From the NCBI GenBank assembly GCA_021292165.1, contig CM037877.1, positions 131,868,274 to 131,932,273 on the forward strand: a DNA stretch of 64,000 nt, written 5' to 3'. The stretch's first letter is position 1. Every line of letters starts with the position of its first letter. Both the position numbers and the translations under genes were made by a program. A model generated the notes under the pieces. It did no database searches. It was given only the letters and a program-made list of their open reading frames with translations, and had not been told where the DNA came from. The DNA comes from Shinisaurus crocodilurus. Taxonomy: Eukaryota; Chordata; Lepidosauria; Squamata; Shinisauridae. Positions 46,450 through 57,113 of the stretch are shown piece by piece.

Positions 46450-47560
46450 TTGAATTTAATGGGTTCTGCAGATTGTAGATCTCAGATTATGGCCAAGCCC
46501 CTGTATGAGTCGCTTACTAAAGAAAAATATCAGCAGTTGGAGATGTATCAGGTGTGTTGTCTCAGAGAATGGGGAATACCTGGAGACCTGTGGGATAGCT
46601 TTGCTGGTAAAAGATGTGCAAAAGACTGCTATAGATGCAGATATAAAAGTGCACACACCACATGGGGTGACCCAAATACTTAGAATTACAGAAGATAAGT
46701 TTTTAAATCCAGCTAGGCAGTCCAAATATAAAGTTTTCCTGTTGCCAAATCAAGGTCTGTCATACAAGCTCAGCAAGGCTTTGAATTCAGCTACTTTGTT
46801 TCCTATGCCAGATGTTAATTGTCATAACTATCTTCAAGTTTTAGAACAAACAACTCTAGTGAGACCTGATCTTACAGATGTGCCATTAGAAGAACCTAAA
46901 CCTGAACTGTTTGTTAGTAGATCCAGCCAGGTTCTAGATAGTAAGAAGTGTACTAGATGTGCTGTTGTGACAGAGAAAATGCTTGTGAAAGAATGCTTAC
47001 CAAGTCACTGGTCAGCCCAAGCTGCTGAATTAACTGCTCTCACTTGAGCCCTTGAATTAGCTGAAGAGAAGTAAGCTAACATTTACAAACTTTTGATATG
47101 CTTTTAGCACAGTATGTACATGCGAATGGAGTGCTGTGGAAAGAAAGTGTTCATCACTGCATTGGGACAGAAGATTGCAAATGAAAAACAGATACTGGAC
47201 CTTTTAAAAGCTTTAATGAAACCAAGAGAAATTGCTGTGATGTATGTGCTGACATATGGAAAGGGAGTTACTCCTGAGACACATAGTGACCCCAGGCCTG
47301 TATGTGAGAACCCAGAGAATTGCAGCCAACTGCCCCTCATGTGTGAAGGCTAACCCAAGACCAGCTGGACCTCCTCCACTGATGAAAGATAGGCCATGAG
47401 CTTTCTACCCATTTCAAAGACTTCAGATAGACTTTGCTGAACTACCACGCTCACATAGATATAGTTATCTACTTGTTATTGTAGACCAATTGACTAGATA
47501 GGTGAAAGACTTCCCAACTTGCACAGCAACTGTGAGTTTTTGAAAACTATGTTAACAAAA
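46450..47560 (+). pseudogene. ERV pol remnant: RT end, RNase H, integrase core
   Basis: Frames 46450-46683 and 46505-47047 read as the RT connection (ADCRSQIMAKPLYESLTK) and RNase H (RPDLTDVPLEEP, SAQAAELTALT). Past stop codons the sequence continues as the end of RNase H and then a decayed integrase (FYPFQ-like start near 47403, DFAELPRSHRYSYLLVIVDQ near 47430). Stops and frameshifts make it non-functional. It resembles gammaretrovirus-type pol. Confidence 0.8.
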
Positions 47561-47982
47561 CTCTCTGCACAGGACTCCAAGTCCTTCCCATAGCTTTACC
47601 TAGGATCTGGTGTCAGCCAAGGGGAGGGTTGAAATTGTCATCTTTTTGAGTTACTTTATGAGAGACCCCCTAGAATTTTGCTCATGACCATTGCTCAGAA
47701 TGTAAAATATAAGTGTTAAAATGAGAAATAATGAAATTATTATTTCTATAATAAAGTTAAAGAATATGTTATTACTTTGCAGTTTGTTTTGTCTTCTCTT
47801 TCCAGACAACTGAGAGATTAGGTGCTGTTTAAGTCCCAGAAAGACAACCCCCTTGAAAAATAGAATTACACCAGGCTGAAGAAGGTGCCAACCCCACCAA
47901 CCCCAGGGAGGACTGAAGAACTGGACTGGGCAAAAAAGAGACTCTGATCTGAAATTGTTGTAACGCACAAAATAAATCTGTA

Positions 47983-48355
47983 ATGCCAGAGCTGGGATCC
48001 CTTTCAGCCCCCTCCCCTTCTCCGGCCCCTCCCGAGCTTGTTCCCTCATGTTCCCCTCACCCTGGAGAAGAGATAATAGAAAGGGTAGCAGGGCTCTACC
48101 CTCCCTTGGTTGAATTGCTAAAAGTGACCCAAAAGGCATATAGATCATGGGCAGAAGAAAAGGAAAAGAGGATAGCAATGGCAGTAAGAGAGACTCAGAA
48201 TGATCTCCTTGAAAGGCAAAGGCAGAGACAGCAGGGGCAGCAAGGCAGACGTGAGAAAAGGCGCCCTGAGCCACGGCAGCAGAGGCTAAGACGAGACCAG
48301 TGTGCTCTGTGTCACAAGATTGGCCATTAAAATAATACCTGCCCCGAAAGAAGGC
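47983..48355 (+). pseudogene. ERV gag nucleocapsid-like remnant
   Basis: A frame with a basic, glutamine-rich region (RQRQQGQQGRREKRRPE) leads into CALCHKIGH. After a stop codon the zinc-knuckle spacing C-x2-C-x4-H-x4-C is completed. In an intact retrovirus gag NC precedes pol, but here it follows the first pol remnant. The proline-rich upstream part is consistent with the end of a gag capsid region. Confidence 0.75.
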
Positions 48356-48749
48356 AGACCCCCATGATGGCACAGCAAGAAGAAAAAAATAGCAAAAAGA
48401 GGGGTTGCCCCAACCCTCCGAGCTACAGTGAGCCTGCTAAGTTTTGTTAGACTATAGAAAATTGCTTTGAGAGATCCTCACCCAAACCCTCCCCCCCCCC
48501 ATACCTGTATGCACACCGCACTTGGTAAAGGCTTCGCAAAGAGCAAAAGGAGGGTTGTGGTTGGCTCAAGCCTGAATGGCTCGCCACCAAGCCAAGCTAG
48601 TGGGGGGGGGGGGCTAGAGTAACTCTCCTTCCTTGCAACACACTGAACCCTGTCACCCTCTTTCCTGAGACAGGAGAAATTAAGCATGTTTACAAACTGT
48701 TGAAATCCCTTTTCCAGCCAAGTGAATTTAAAAGACATTCCTCTTGAGA

Positions 48750-48905
48750 ATGCAGATGACTGTAGAAGCCAAAACCCTGCCTCCAGAGGCCTCAGCGCAA
48801 GTGGCAAAAGTGGCTGCCTGGACAAGGGCACTAAAACTGGCCGAAAAGAAAAGAGTCACCATCTGCACCGACAGCTCTAGAGTGGTGCATGCCCATGCTG
48901 GACTG
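48750..48905 (+). pseudogene. Second ERV RNase H remnant
   Basis: A short frame reads TVEAKTLPPEASAQ, then TRALKLAEKKRVTICTDSSR and VVHAHAG, which is RNase H. It aligns with the same part of the RNase H at 46975-47100 but differs clearly in sequence, so the ERV carries two versions of this domain. Confidence 0.75.
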
Positions 48906-49194
48906 TGAGAAAAGAAAGAGGCAAAGTGATAGAAGCAGCCCTCATTCCTTCCAGTGGAATTGCCCGGCGGCAGAGTACCTAAAAGAACGAAAAAATTGGC
49001 CCTTTTGCCTGTCAGAACCCTGCCAAGGGGGGAGGATGGGGTGTCTCTTTGAAACCATGTTTAGAAAGCCCTGGTCAAATTGTATCCCAGCTCCGGTAGC
49101 TGAATGGGTAGAAGAAGGGCAACTCATTGCTTCCTATTTGTGTTCTGTGTCTGCTATTTTGTTTTGATTTCTCTTCACAAGAATGTAAGAAATG

Positions 49195-49250
49195 CCCAGC
49201 CCATGCCCTTAGATGGCCGGGAGACTTTGTCTTAGTCCAGACGTGAGAAA
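49195..49250 (+). pseudogene. ERV integrase C-terminal remnant
   Basis: The frame reads LRWPGDFVLVQT then a stop, matching the C-terminal integrase motif in gammaretrovirus-type pol. Little else in 48906-49616 is recognisable, and no env fusion peptide or immunosuppressive motif was seen. Confidence 0.55.
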
Positions 49251-49616
49251 AATGAGCCACCGAAAGAAAAAATTGAGAAAAGCCTCTTCAAGTGTCATTA
49301 ATCAACTAGACTGCTGCAAAAGTAGAAAAAAGCAAGTTCCAGCCCTGAGTAGTGAACTGTGTCTCCTGTAACATCAATGGATCCAGAAGACTTGAGACTC
49401 AAATTTTGTTCAAAAAGCAAAAATAATAGGCTGGTAGAAAATATTGGTGCTGTTGGTGCTCCCTGTAAAGGTCGGGACTGTACATCCTCCACACCTGAGA
49501 GCACTGAAGACTAGTAATGTAAACTATGACTGCTAAATATGTAGGGAAAAAAAAATGCAAAAAGAAGGAAATTAAGTGAGAACACTCGGGTTGTGTATAT
49601 GGGATTGAGTGTTCTC

Positions 49617-49628
49617 AAAAGGAGGGAG
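49617..49628 (+). other. ERV polypurine tract
   Basis: aaaaggagggag lies directly before the 3' LTR, as expected for the plus-strand primer. Confidence 0.8.
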
Positions 49629-49629
49629 T

Positions 49630-50360
49630 TGTTAGAGACCATGTGAATTTGTACTCCTGTTCTAATGTTTAGCTAGGCCTGACTAGAGAATCTTGCATTC
49701 TTGTTTTCTGCTTTCTGTGAAGTTGTTTCTTGCTTTCTTGCTGTTCTGTGAAACTGCTTGCTAAAGTTGCAAAGAAATCTGAATTGAAATGTAAGAGAGA
49801 AAAAAAGTAAAGTTGCAGGCAGCCTTAGTCAAGGCTGCGGTAGATGAGAAAGAGAAGAGGCCAGAGAATGGCAAAGTGTGTACAGAGGGCACTGATAAGG
49901 GATGTGTGTGTGTATGCAGTAAGTAAAGAAACAGAGAAAGGCAGAAGGAAGGGGGAAGGGGGGGTGCTAGCATCAAACTGATGCGTGTACTTTCCAAAAA
50001 ACAAGACAAGATAGAATTGTGCTGATAGAAAAGAACAGGAGGAAATGTATGTACCAAGAAGGCCAGAAGAAGTCAGTGAAGGCGTGTAAAAGAAGTCATG
50101 ATAAGAATGTTTTTCTACGCAACTGTATGTAAAATGACTGTATGTGATGCAAACCTGTATCTGATTCCATGCTGTATAAAAGATCCAGAAAGAACTTTGC
50201 CGGGGGCTCTTGATTTGAGTCACAGACTCCTAGAGCCTATCTAAGGCCTTAAATAAAGTTGGTTTCCCTTCTCCAAATCAGTGTGTTTATTGAGCAAGGC
50301 ATACACACTGAGGCCCGAATCACTTTGCCGGGAGAGGACACCTTTTTGGTGCCGGCAACA
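49630..50360 (+). repeat. ERV 3' LTR
   Basis: Same length as the 5' LTR (731 bp) and differing at three sites (49657, 50088, 50094). It ends gtgccggcaaca, followed by the aagt duplication. Confidence 0.93.
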
Positions 50361-50696
50361 AAGTGCTGGAATCCACCTTGTCATTTATTGAGGTAAGAAT
50401 TATTCGACTGAGTTGCAAGATCATTTATGCCAGGATGATTACAATTACCAACAAATGGTGTGATCCATGAAAACAAATCCGCATTCTCAGCCCCAGCAGC
50501 AGGTGAGTGTGTTACCACCACCACCACCACCATTAAAAACAACCACCAGATTCAGGATTAACGCCAGTCATTTCCAGTTTGGGCACTCTCCAGATGTAGG
50601 ATCTTGGGGACAACAGTCTGCACCAGCTTCTTAGTGACACCAGACCACTGCAGCATAGTCTCTCAATATTGCAAGTGCCTGCAGCTTGTCCTGGAT

Positions 50697-50832
50697 CAGG
50701 GCTCCCCAACCTTGTGTCCCCAGATGTTGCTCGACTACAGCTCCCAGAATCCCTTGCCATTAGCCATGCTGGCTGGGTATGCTGGGAGCTGTAGGCCAGC
50801 AACATCTGGGGACCCAAGGTTGGGGAGCCCTG
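50697..50832. mobile_element. hAT-type palindromic element (cagggctcc subtype)
   Basis: Starts cagggctccccaacc and ends ggttggggagccctg. A perfect 8-bp duplication, tcctggat, is at 50689-50696 and 50833-50840. The interior has ctacagctcccagaatccct and the inverse. Confidence 0.9.
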
Positions 50833-51773
50833 TCCTGGATCATCATCACTACTAAACAAAAAACAGCATAAAAGAGGAAAGCTCCCCCTGCTGGTCAATG
50901 CCAATAAAGCTCCTGCAAGAGCCCTTGTGTCCAGGTAAAATAAAGGAGGTCTCTAAAAAAGCAGAACAAGGAAAGTTAAAGTAAGCTGAACCAAAACTAA
51001 GGACAGACCATAGTTTTTAAGAGAGTTGAAGGTGATACAATAAAAAGTATCACTTCATGTGGTGTACAAAAACATTTTTGTCCCAGTTTCACCTTTAGTA
51101 AAAAAGAGATTTTGCAGAGTTTTGAAGCACCACAGAAACTTTCAAAGGCTATTTATCAGAGACAAAAGTAGGATTCATATCCACATCACAGGTAACAATG
51201 CCCATTTCATATGCCTTATGCAGGCCGGGGGTGGGGGGATATAATTTGTCCCCAGCCTAAGTTCTCAACACTACTAGTTAAGAGATTCTGCTTTAGATTT
51301 ATGGGTCTACAGTACATATGACAAAAGAGGCCCTATCTGAAGTGTTTGTTTGCACCCTTACTTATTGACTTTGTAAAACACAACAGGCACTTACATGTAC
51401 ATTTACACACTCTGTTCAGCCTGAATCAAGCCTCGCCTGCAACACGATGCTTCAAATGCTGTGGATTTGTTTACGAAGCAGCTTGGATAAGTCCAGCATA
51501 AGATCCTGAGGCAACCTCTGCCACTGAGAACAGAGTATCACACACTTCATGTTAAAGCTCCCTGGCATTCAGTGGCCTGTGCCTTCTGCCAGCAGAACCA
51601 TGCAACATTAAGCACCTTTTAAACAGTGTGCTTAAGCAGGCCACTTTTAGGCTGGAAGAAAAGCAGCCAGCTGGGCCTCAATCCAGTTTGGGGACCCACA
51701 CCAGGGCCTGCCATTATTCAGCATTCTCATCTTAAATAAAAGCCTTGAGGGCCAGCCCCAAGAGGCCACCTAC

Positions 51774-51943
51774 CGAGCTGTCGGCATTCACATCACCATA
51801 GGATTCAGTTTTGGGTTCAACAGCCATTTCAGCTTCTAAGATCCTTTCCACGGGCATATCTTCACTGCTGCCACCACTGCTGCTGGTAGACTCTGCTTCA
51901 TTCTCACTCCGTTCTCTGCTTCTCTGCCTCTCCTCCTGGACAG
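51774..51943 (-). CDS. RXRG: RXRG exon 5 (hinge region)
   Basis: Encodes the C-terminal extension of the DNA-binding domain and the hinge: [20 protein letters not shown], then an inserted SSGGSSED, then [31 protein letters not shown] and KTESYGD mark RXRG. The serine/glycine-rich stretch replaces a shorter linker in the human form as I recall it, so this hinge looks slightly extended. The acceptor is gtactcag and the donor is gtaggt. The exon ends in phase 0. Confidence 0.95.
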
Positions 51944-51996
51944 CTGAGTACAAAAAAAACCCCACAAGGTTTTGCCTCAGACCAGACATTTTAGGC

Positions 51997-52099
51997 CAGT
52001 GTTCTCCAACCTTGAGTCCCCAGATGTTTTTGGCCTACAACTCCCAGCATGGGAGTTGTAGGCCAAAAACATCTGGGGACCCAAGGTTGGAGAACACTG
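51997..52099. mobile_element. hAT-type palindrome just upstream of RXRG exon 5
   Basis: A 103-bp palindrome with about 50-bp arms, a 3-nt loop and one arm mismatch, flanked by a perfect 8-bp duplication ttttaggc (51989-51996, 52100-52107). Its near edge is 54 bp upstream of the exon 5 boundary at 51943, so a hairpin lies close to the branch-point region. Confidence 0.9.
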
Positions 52100-52732
52100 T
52101 TTTAGGCAGTCCACCGCTGTGCCCCAGAATCACCTCCACCTTCACATCCTTCTCCTACTCTCACCTACTAGACTCGAGCCATGCTGGTCCCTACACCCAG
52201 AATAGCCTCCCTCCCTTCATCAGACTCCCTCCCTCTCAGTCCTCAAACCAACCGTTCCGTGTACAAAGCCTTTCCTGGACCAGGAAGATCAGGACGGTGT
52301 GAACTTTGCACTAAATGTACATGTAATATAAGACTGCAGTAAGAAAAGCAGATTTCTGCAACCTGTACTGGTTATGTAAATTCAGGAAATTTGCATCAGC
52401 TCGCATGATTTATACTTGTTTGCTGGTCATGCTGGAGGGGAAGGAGCTAGAGATGGCACTGGGGACCTGCCCCAGCTACTGTGGGAAACCTCATTTAGTG
52501 TGTGTGTCGCCAGTGACTGCACTCCACCGATGCCCAACCAACTGTCACTGGTTCGCCACCCTTTAAAAAAAAAATAAAAAATGGTCCAGAGAACTGCACA
52601 AATGTGCTCATAATATTTTCATCTGTTGGGCACACTGTGGGTTGTTCCATGAACGACTAACACTGCGTAGCTTATTCGCGGGGCGGCCTAAGTGTTGTGC
52701 AGGATGTACATCCTCATGCTGAAGCTGCGTTA

Positions 52733-52795
52733 GAGTGTGTGTGTGTGTGTGTGCGTGCGTGCGCGTGCGTGTGCGTGCGTGCGTGCGTGCGCCCA
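52733..52795. repeat. (GT)n/(GCGT)n microsatellite
   Basis: gtgtgtgtgtgcgtgcgtgc units, alternating purine-pyrimidine. Confidence 0.9.
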
Positions 52796-53890
52796 CGCAT
52801 GTGTGTGACTTGTCATGTGGGGGACACTCCCTACGACATACACAAGCATCTGTTAAAAGGGTGCATTTCCAGTAATAGGGCCAAGCTAGATGTGATAGAA
52901 GCAGGACTGTGTGTTTCAACAGGAAACTAGCCCCATTGCATCAAAAAAGGGCCCAGCTGTAAAAGCTGAAAGGGTTACATGGTGAGGAGCGCAGCCACAG
53001 AGCCTCTCCCCTATCCAAGGCTATCCTCTCCAGGCACATGTCTCCCAGCCAGAGCCCTGACACCAGACACAACCCTGGCTGAGAGGAAAAGCTCTTGACG
53101 ACAGAGGTGCCAATAAGCCACTGGAGTGGGAGGGGGTTTCAGCCCCTCATCGGCAGGGTTTCAAACTCTCATCTGATCCCCTGATCCTCTCTCTTGACAT
53201 ACTCGGGGCAGTCCCATGCTCTCGTGTTTTAACACACGTAACATTTAAACTCACAGAAGTGCCAATTGCACATCCACCGTGGCACTTTGAGGGAGAAGCA
53301 GGTCCGCAAACTAGTGCCTTGTGTGAGCTCCAGCCAACTTTTTCATGCTTGGCTGACTTGGGGACTGCATAGATCACCCACCACCACTGCAGCACAGCCA
53401 CATTTATACACACCCTTTCTCTTCACATATATGTTTTTAGAAGCACCAAGTCTTACTGCAGATTCATCATCTGCCTTTCTTCCGACTGACTCACTGGGCT
53501 TGTCCTTGACGCTTCGGAAGCCCTAAACAGAACTGATTGTTTTCGAAAAACAGCAGCATCCATTTAACACTTTGCAAATCACTTTGCACAGTGCACTGAG
53601 TGCTCTGCTTGGAATGAAACTTTGATTCAAAATTTGCATTTTGTTCCCTCTGACCAGCAGTGGCTGCCTGAGGTGGGACTTCAAATTACATTTCCTATTC
53701 CCTCTATGCTGGCGGACCATTCTTGTCAGTGAGTGTTCTCCAGTTCAAGAATTCTGTGTCTGCACTGCTGTGAATTCACTCCCAACCAGTGTGGGATTGG
53801 TTCATCCAGTGCAGTGTTAGATCAAAAACAGCAGGGCTCCTGGGCTACTGTATGCTGAGATTATTCTGGCTGGCTGTTACATCCAAGGAT

Positions 53891-53891
<1 letters not shown>

Positions 53892-53923
<32 letters not shown>

Positions 53924-53959
53924 TACACACACACATCTATCTATCTATCTATCTATCTA
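53892..53959. repeat. (GT)n and (ATCT)n microsatellites next to RXRG exon 4
   Basis: (gt)n at 53892-53920 and (atct)n at about 53936-53959 lie in the intron about 40 bp downstream of the exon 4 donor (minus-strand direction). Confidence 0.9.
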
Positions 53960-53983
53960 CACAAACACACACACACCCCTTTA

Positions 53984-54196
<213 letters not shown>

Positions 54197-54846
54197 CTAT
54201 GCCCAATTTGGAGAGTAGAGCAAGGGGTATTGTGGGGAGTGGAAAACAGCAGTAGCCTTTCATTTTGGGATATCTCCATTCCAGATACTGATTCTGCCCG
54301 ATTTTTAATGTACGGGCAAAAACATTTAGTCTCAGAAAGGGTGCTTCCAGATGGCGGGCTCCTAGCGCTACCAAGTGTAAGGCATTGTGCAGCTTTCCAC
54401 AGAGCAGGGGCGTCGTGAGGAGGCCGCCTGTTGGGCCTGTGTCCCAGCTCTTTTGCTCCATGACCTCGATCTTTGCCAGCCAGTCCCCCCCCCCCTTCCC
54501 ATGCCTGCCAAACTGCTCAGGGCCAAACCAGTTTATGGCAGTGAATTCCTGAATTAAATTATGCACCATGTGAAAAGACACTCTCTTTGATCTGTTCTCA
54601 TTCTAGTTTCTAGTTTCCTAGAACTTGGGATCACCCAATGATTATGAAAGAGGAGAGAAAAGAGCTCTACGTTCAGCTTCTCAACACCACGTATACTTTT
54701 CTAAATCTCCTTGTTGTGGTGTTTTTTCTTTCTAAAGGGAAGAGCCCTAAATGCTTAAGCTTTCCTTGTAGGGAAGGTGTTCAAAAGAGTTGAAAAGTGG
54801 TTTGCGAGAAGCATTGCTTCCCATGGTGGGTGCACGCATGTACGCA

Positions 54847-54868
54847 CACACACACACACACACACACT
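54847..54868. repeat. (CA)n microsatellite
   Basis: About eleven ca units. Confidence 0.85.
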
Positions 54869-55003
54869 TCTTTTAGTTCATGGTCACCTCCAGTCAAACA
54901 GATCTGGGCATTGTTTCAACATTGTGCAAAACCTATTTTACCAGAGGCAGACATGGGATAAAGTGTACACACCAGCAGTGATTCCTCTTTCAAACCACCT
55001 TCA

Positions 55004-55007
<4 letters not shown>

Positions 55008-55039
<32 letters not shown>
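55008..55039. repeat. (CT)n microsatellite
   Basis: About sixteen ct units. Confidence 0.9.
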
Positions 55040-55042
<3 letters not shown>

Positions 55043-55596
55043 AAGAACAACTATAATTTGCCTGCAAGTTACAAAAGATAAAGCAACATTAGAGAACACT
55101 ATCTTAACTGAATTCGAGTTTGAGAACTTGGGAAGCAACAATCCAATGTTACACAGAATTCAATGTTAAAAATCACAATTTGACTTTTAAAAGTTGATTC
55201 CAAAATACATTTTATGTATCTATTCACTATATGACTTCTACCTCCAAATAACTGGGGTGGCTTAGTAAATTCATTTCATTTTAAAAATGTGAAGGTGAAA
55301 ATCAGACTGACAATCATCTAAGAAAGCACTAACATTTTAGTGACTGAAACCTTCAGACACTGAAAATCTGAGTTTCAGTCAAAAATGTTTGGTTGGGTTT
55401 GTTTAACTCAAAACTGCGGACGACAAGCAAATTTTCAGAATATTTTGTTTCGGGATTAGTTAAATACTGATGTGCTCAATTGCACATGAGGGGACTAACA
55501 GATCTGTACAGAATACATGGCAGGATTGTGGTGAAGGGCCAGACTAGACGTGATGCAGAGACACATGAAGAGAGTGTGTGTGTTGTTTCACTAGCT

Positions 55597-55731
55597 CAGT
55601 GTTCTCCAACCCTGGGTCCCCAGATGTTTTTGGCCTACAACTCCCAGCATGCCCCAGCCAGCTACGCTGGCTGGGGCATGCTGGCAGTTGTAGGCCAAAA
55701 ACATGTGGGGACCCAAGGTTGGAGAACACTG
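55597..55731. mobile_element. hAT-type palindromic element
   Basis: Full-length family member: cagtgttctccaaccctggg at the left and ggttggagaacactg at the right, with the centre agccagctacgctggctggg. ctagct flanks both sides, so only 6 of the expected 8 duplicated bases are seen. Confidence 0.85.
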
Positions 55732-56775
55732 CTAGCTGAAGTTTAACCAGAGCAGTAGCTGGTGGGAGGCAGGGAGGGAGTTTTTGCCTTTTGCCCCAGG
55801 CCATTTTCCCAATCAAAGTTGTCCCTCCACCCAAAGCTGCTTTCCCATCTGGTTCTCCTGTGAGAGGAGCAACAGTTGGGGGAGGAAATTTTTAGCGGAG
55901 AAATAGTCTCCTGTGGCTGCTCTAAAGTTCTGTTCTTTAAAAAACCTGTTGGGAGACCACTGGCACGTCTGAGGTGTCACATCCAGTTTGGCCCACATTC
56001 ACAGAGTCTAAAAGCAGAGAGCACAACAGCCAAAGATGGTCATATTCTGCATTTTTAAAAAGCAATAAAGGGTGCAAGCAATCCTGCTGAAATGAACGGG
56101 ATCAGTATGGAAGTACTCCTGCTCAGCTGCCAATCGCTTCAATGGGTCTTTCACAGGAGGACCTCCCATAGGATCGTGCCCAAACAAATTCTGCACTAAG
56201 GTAATTCCAGTTCCATGTGTAAAATAATGCAAAACAAAAAACAGCAAATCCTATGCCTAAACATGTACACAATTACCTCTCCTTCTTCCCAGCATGACCA
56301 GGGGCAGCAGAGCCCTCCCATAACCATCCTATTAAAGGTATTACAGAAACATGGATGGGGGGGGGGGATTATGGTCAACATGGCTACTTTTGCTTTTTTT
56401 TATGCTCATGATGTATAGCTCAATATTGCATTTTTGCAGAACTTGATCTTCGGGGAGAAGAACTGAGAGGAGATATATAAACAAACAAGAGTAGCTGCTC
56501 AATTATAGATCTTAACTGGAAGTGAAGTGATGAGAGAAGGGCATGAAGCCATGATGCAGCAGGACACGGAGGTTCCACCGCTGAACATCCAGTCTTTTGC
56601 AGGAACTGCTTACATGTCTTATTATGCAGCTCCACAACCGAGAAAAATAAACGTTTGTGAGTCTCGAATATCCACATTAATTCCTGATTCCAGAACGAAT
56701 AATTGTGCTCAAAATTATAATACAATGTTATCTCTGGCTACAGATCGGGAATAACATGCCCTGAAAGCACTATAG

Positions 56776-56847
56776 CAGTACACTGGCTGGGGCATGCTGG
56801 CAGTTGTAGGCCAAAAACATCTGGGGACCCAAGGTTGGAGGACACTG
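56776..56847. mobile_element. hAT-type palindromic element, left arm deleted
   Basis: Starts cagtacactggctggggcat and ends ggttggaggacactg. The flanks cactatag (56768-56775) and cactatac (56848-56855) match at 7 of 8 positions. It lies about 120 bp downstream of the exon 3 donor. Confidence 0.75.
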
Positions 56848-56968
56848 CACTATACAGATGGAAGAATCTTATGGGGGTGGGGTCACAATATTATTTCATA
56901 AGATTTTATTAAAATACTGCCTGGCCAAACATCTCCATAAATCACGAGTAAAAGATAGGTTTTGGTAC

Positions 56969-57113
56969 CTGATGACCTGTCCCCACAAATTGCACAGATG
57001 TGCTTGGTCAGGGATCCTGGGCTTGTGGACGCATAATTCATGGTTCCCATCCCCTGCAGGCCTGGCAGAGGCTTGATATCTTCAGAGCTGCTGACACTAC
57101 TCATGAGATTGAT
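56969..57113 (-). CDS. RXRG: RXRG exon 3 (end of A/B region, start of DNA-binding domain)
   Basis: Retinoid X receptor gamma is a nuclear receptor that binds 9-cis-retinoic-acid-type ligands and pairs with RAR, TR, VDR, PPAR and LXR on direct-repeat response elements. This exon encodes [20 protein letters not shown], then [20 protein letters not shown] and DRSS. It supplies the first two zinc ligands (CAIC) of finger 1; the next exon supplies the other two. The acceptor is cttttcag and the donor is gtacc. An internal Met in GTMNY corresponds to the start of a short RXRG isoform known in mammals. Confidence 0.95.

Larger units (their letters stand above)
44361..50360 (+). mobile_element. Gammaretrovirus-like ERV, non-autonomous mosaic
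   Basis: Two 731-bp LTRs (TG...CA) bracket a 4.5-kb interior, with a 4-bp duplication, aagt, at 44357-44360 and 50361-50364. The LTRs differ at three positions by eye (44388, 44819, 44825), so insertion was recent. The interior is nevertheless short and broken: pol pieces with stops, then a gag nucleocapsid piece, then a second RNase H piece and an integrase tail. It has no intact gag, pol or env. It most likely moved using proteins supplied by another element. It lies antisense inside an RXRG intron. Confidence 0.9.
42594..51773 (-). other. RXRG: RXRG intron with ERV insertion
   Basis: A 9.2-kb intron between exons 5 and 6, of which about 6.0 kb is the ERV at 44361-50360. The remainder has a LINE-like remnant (42930-43650), a hAT element (50697-50832) and otherwise unremarkable sequence. 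The splice sites are intact. Confidence 0.85.
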
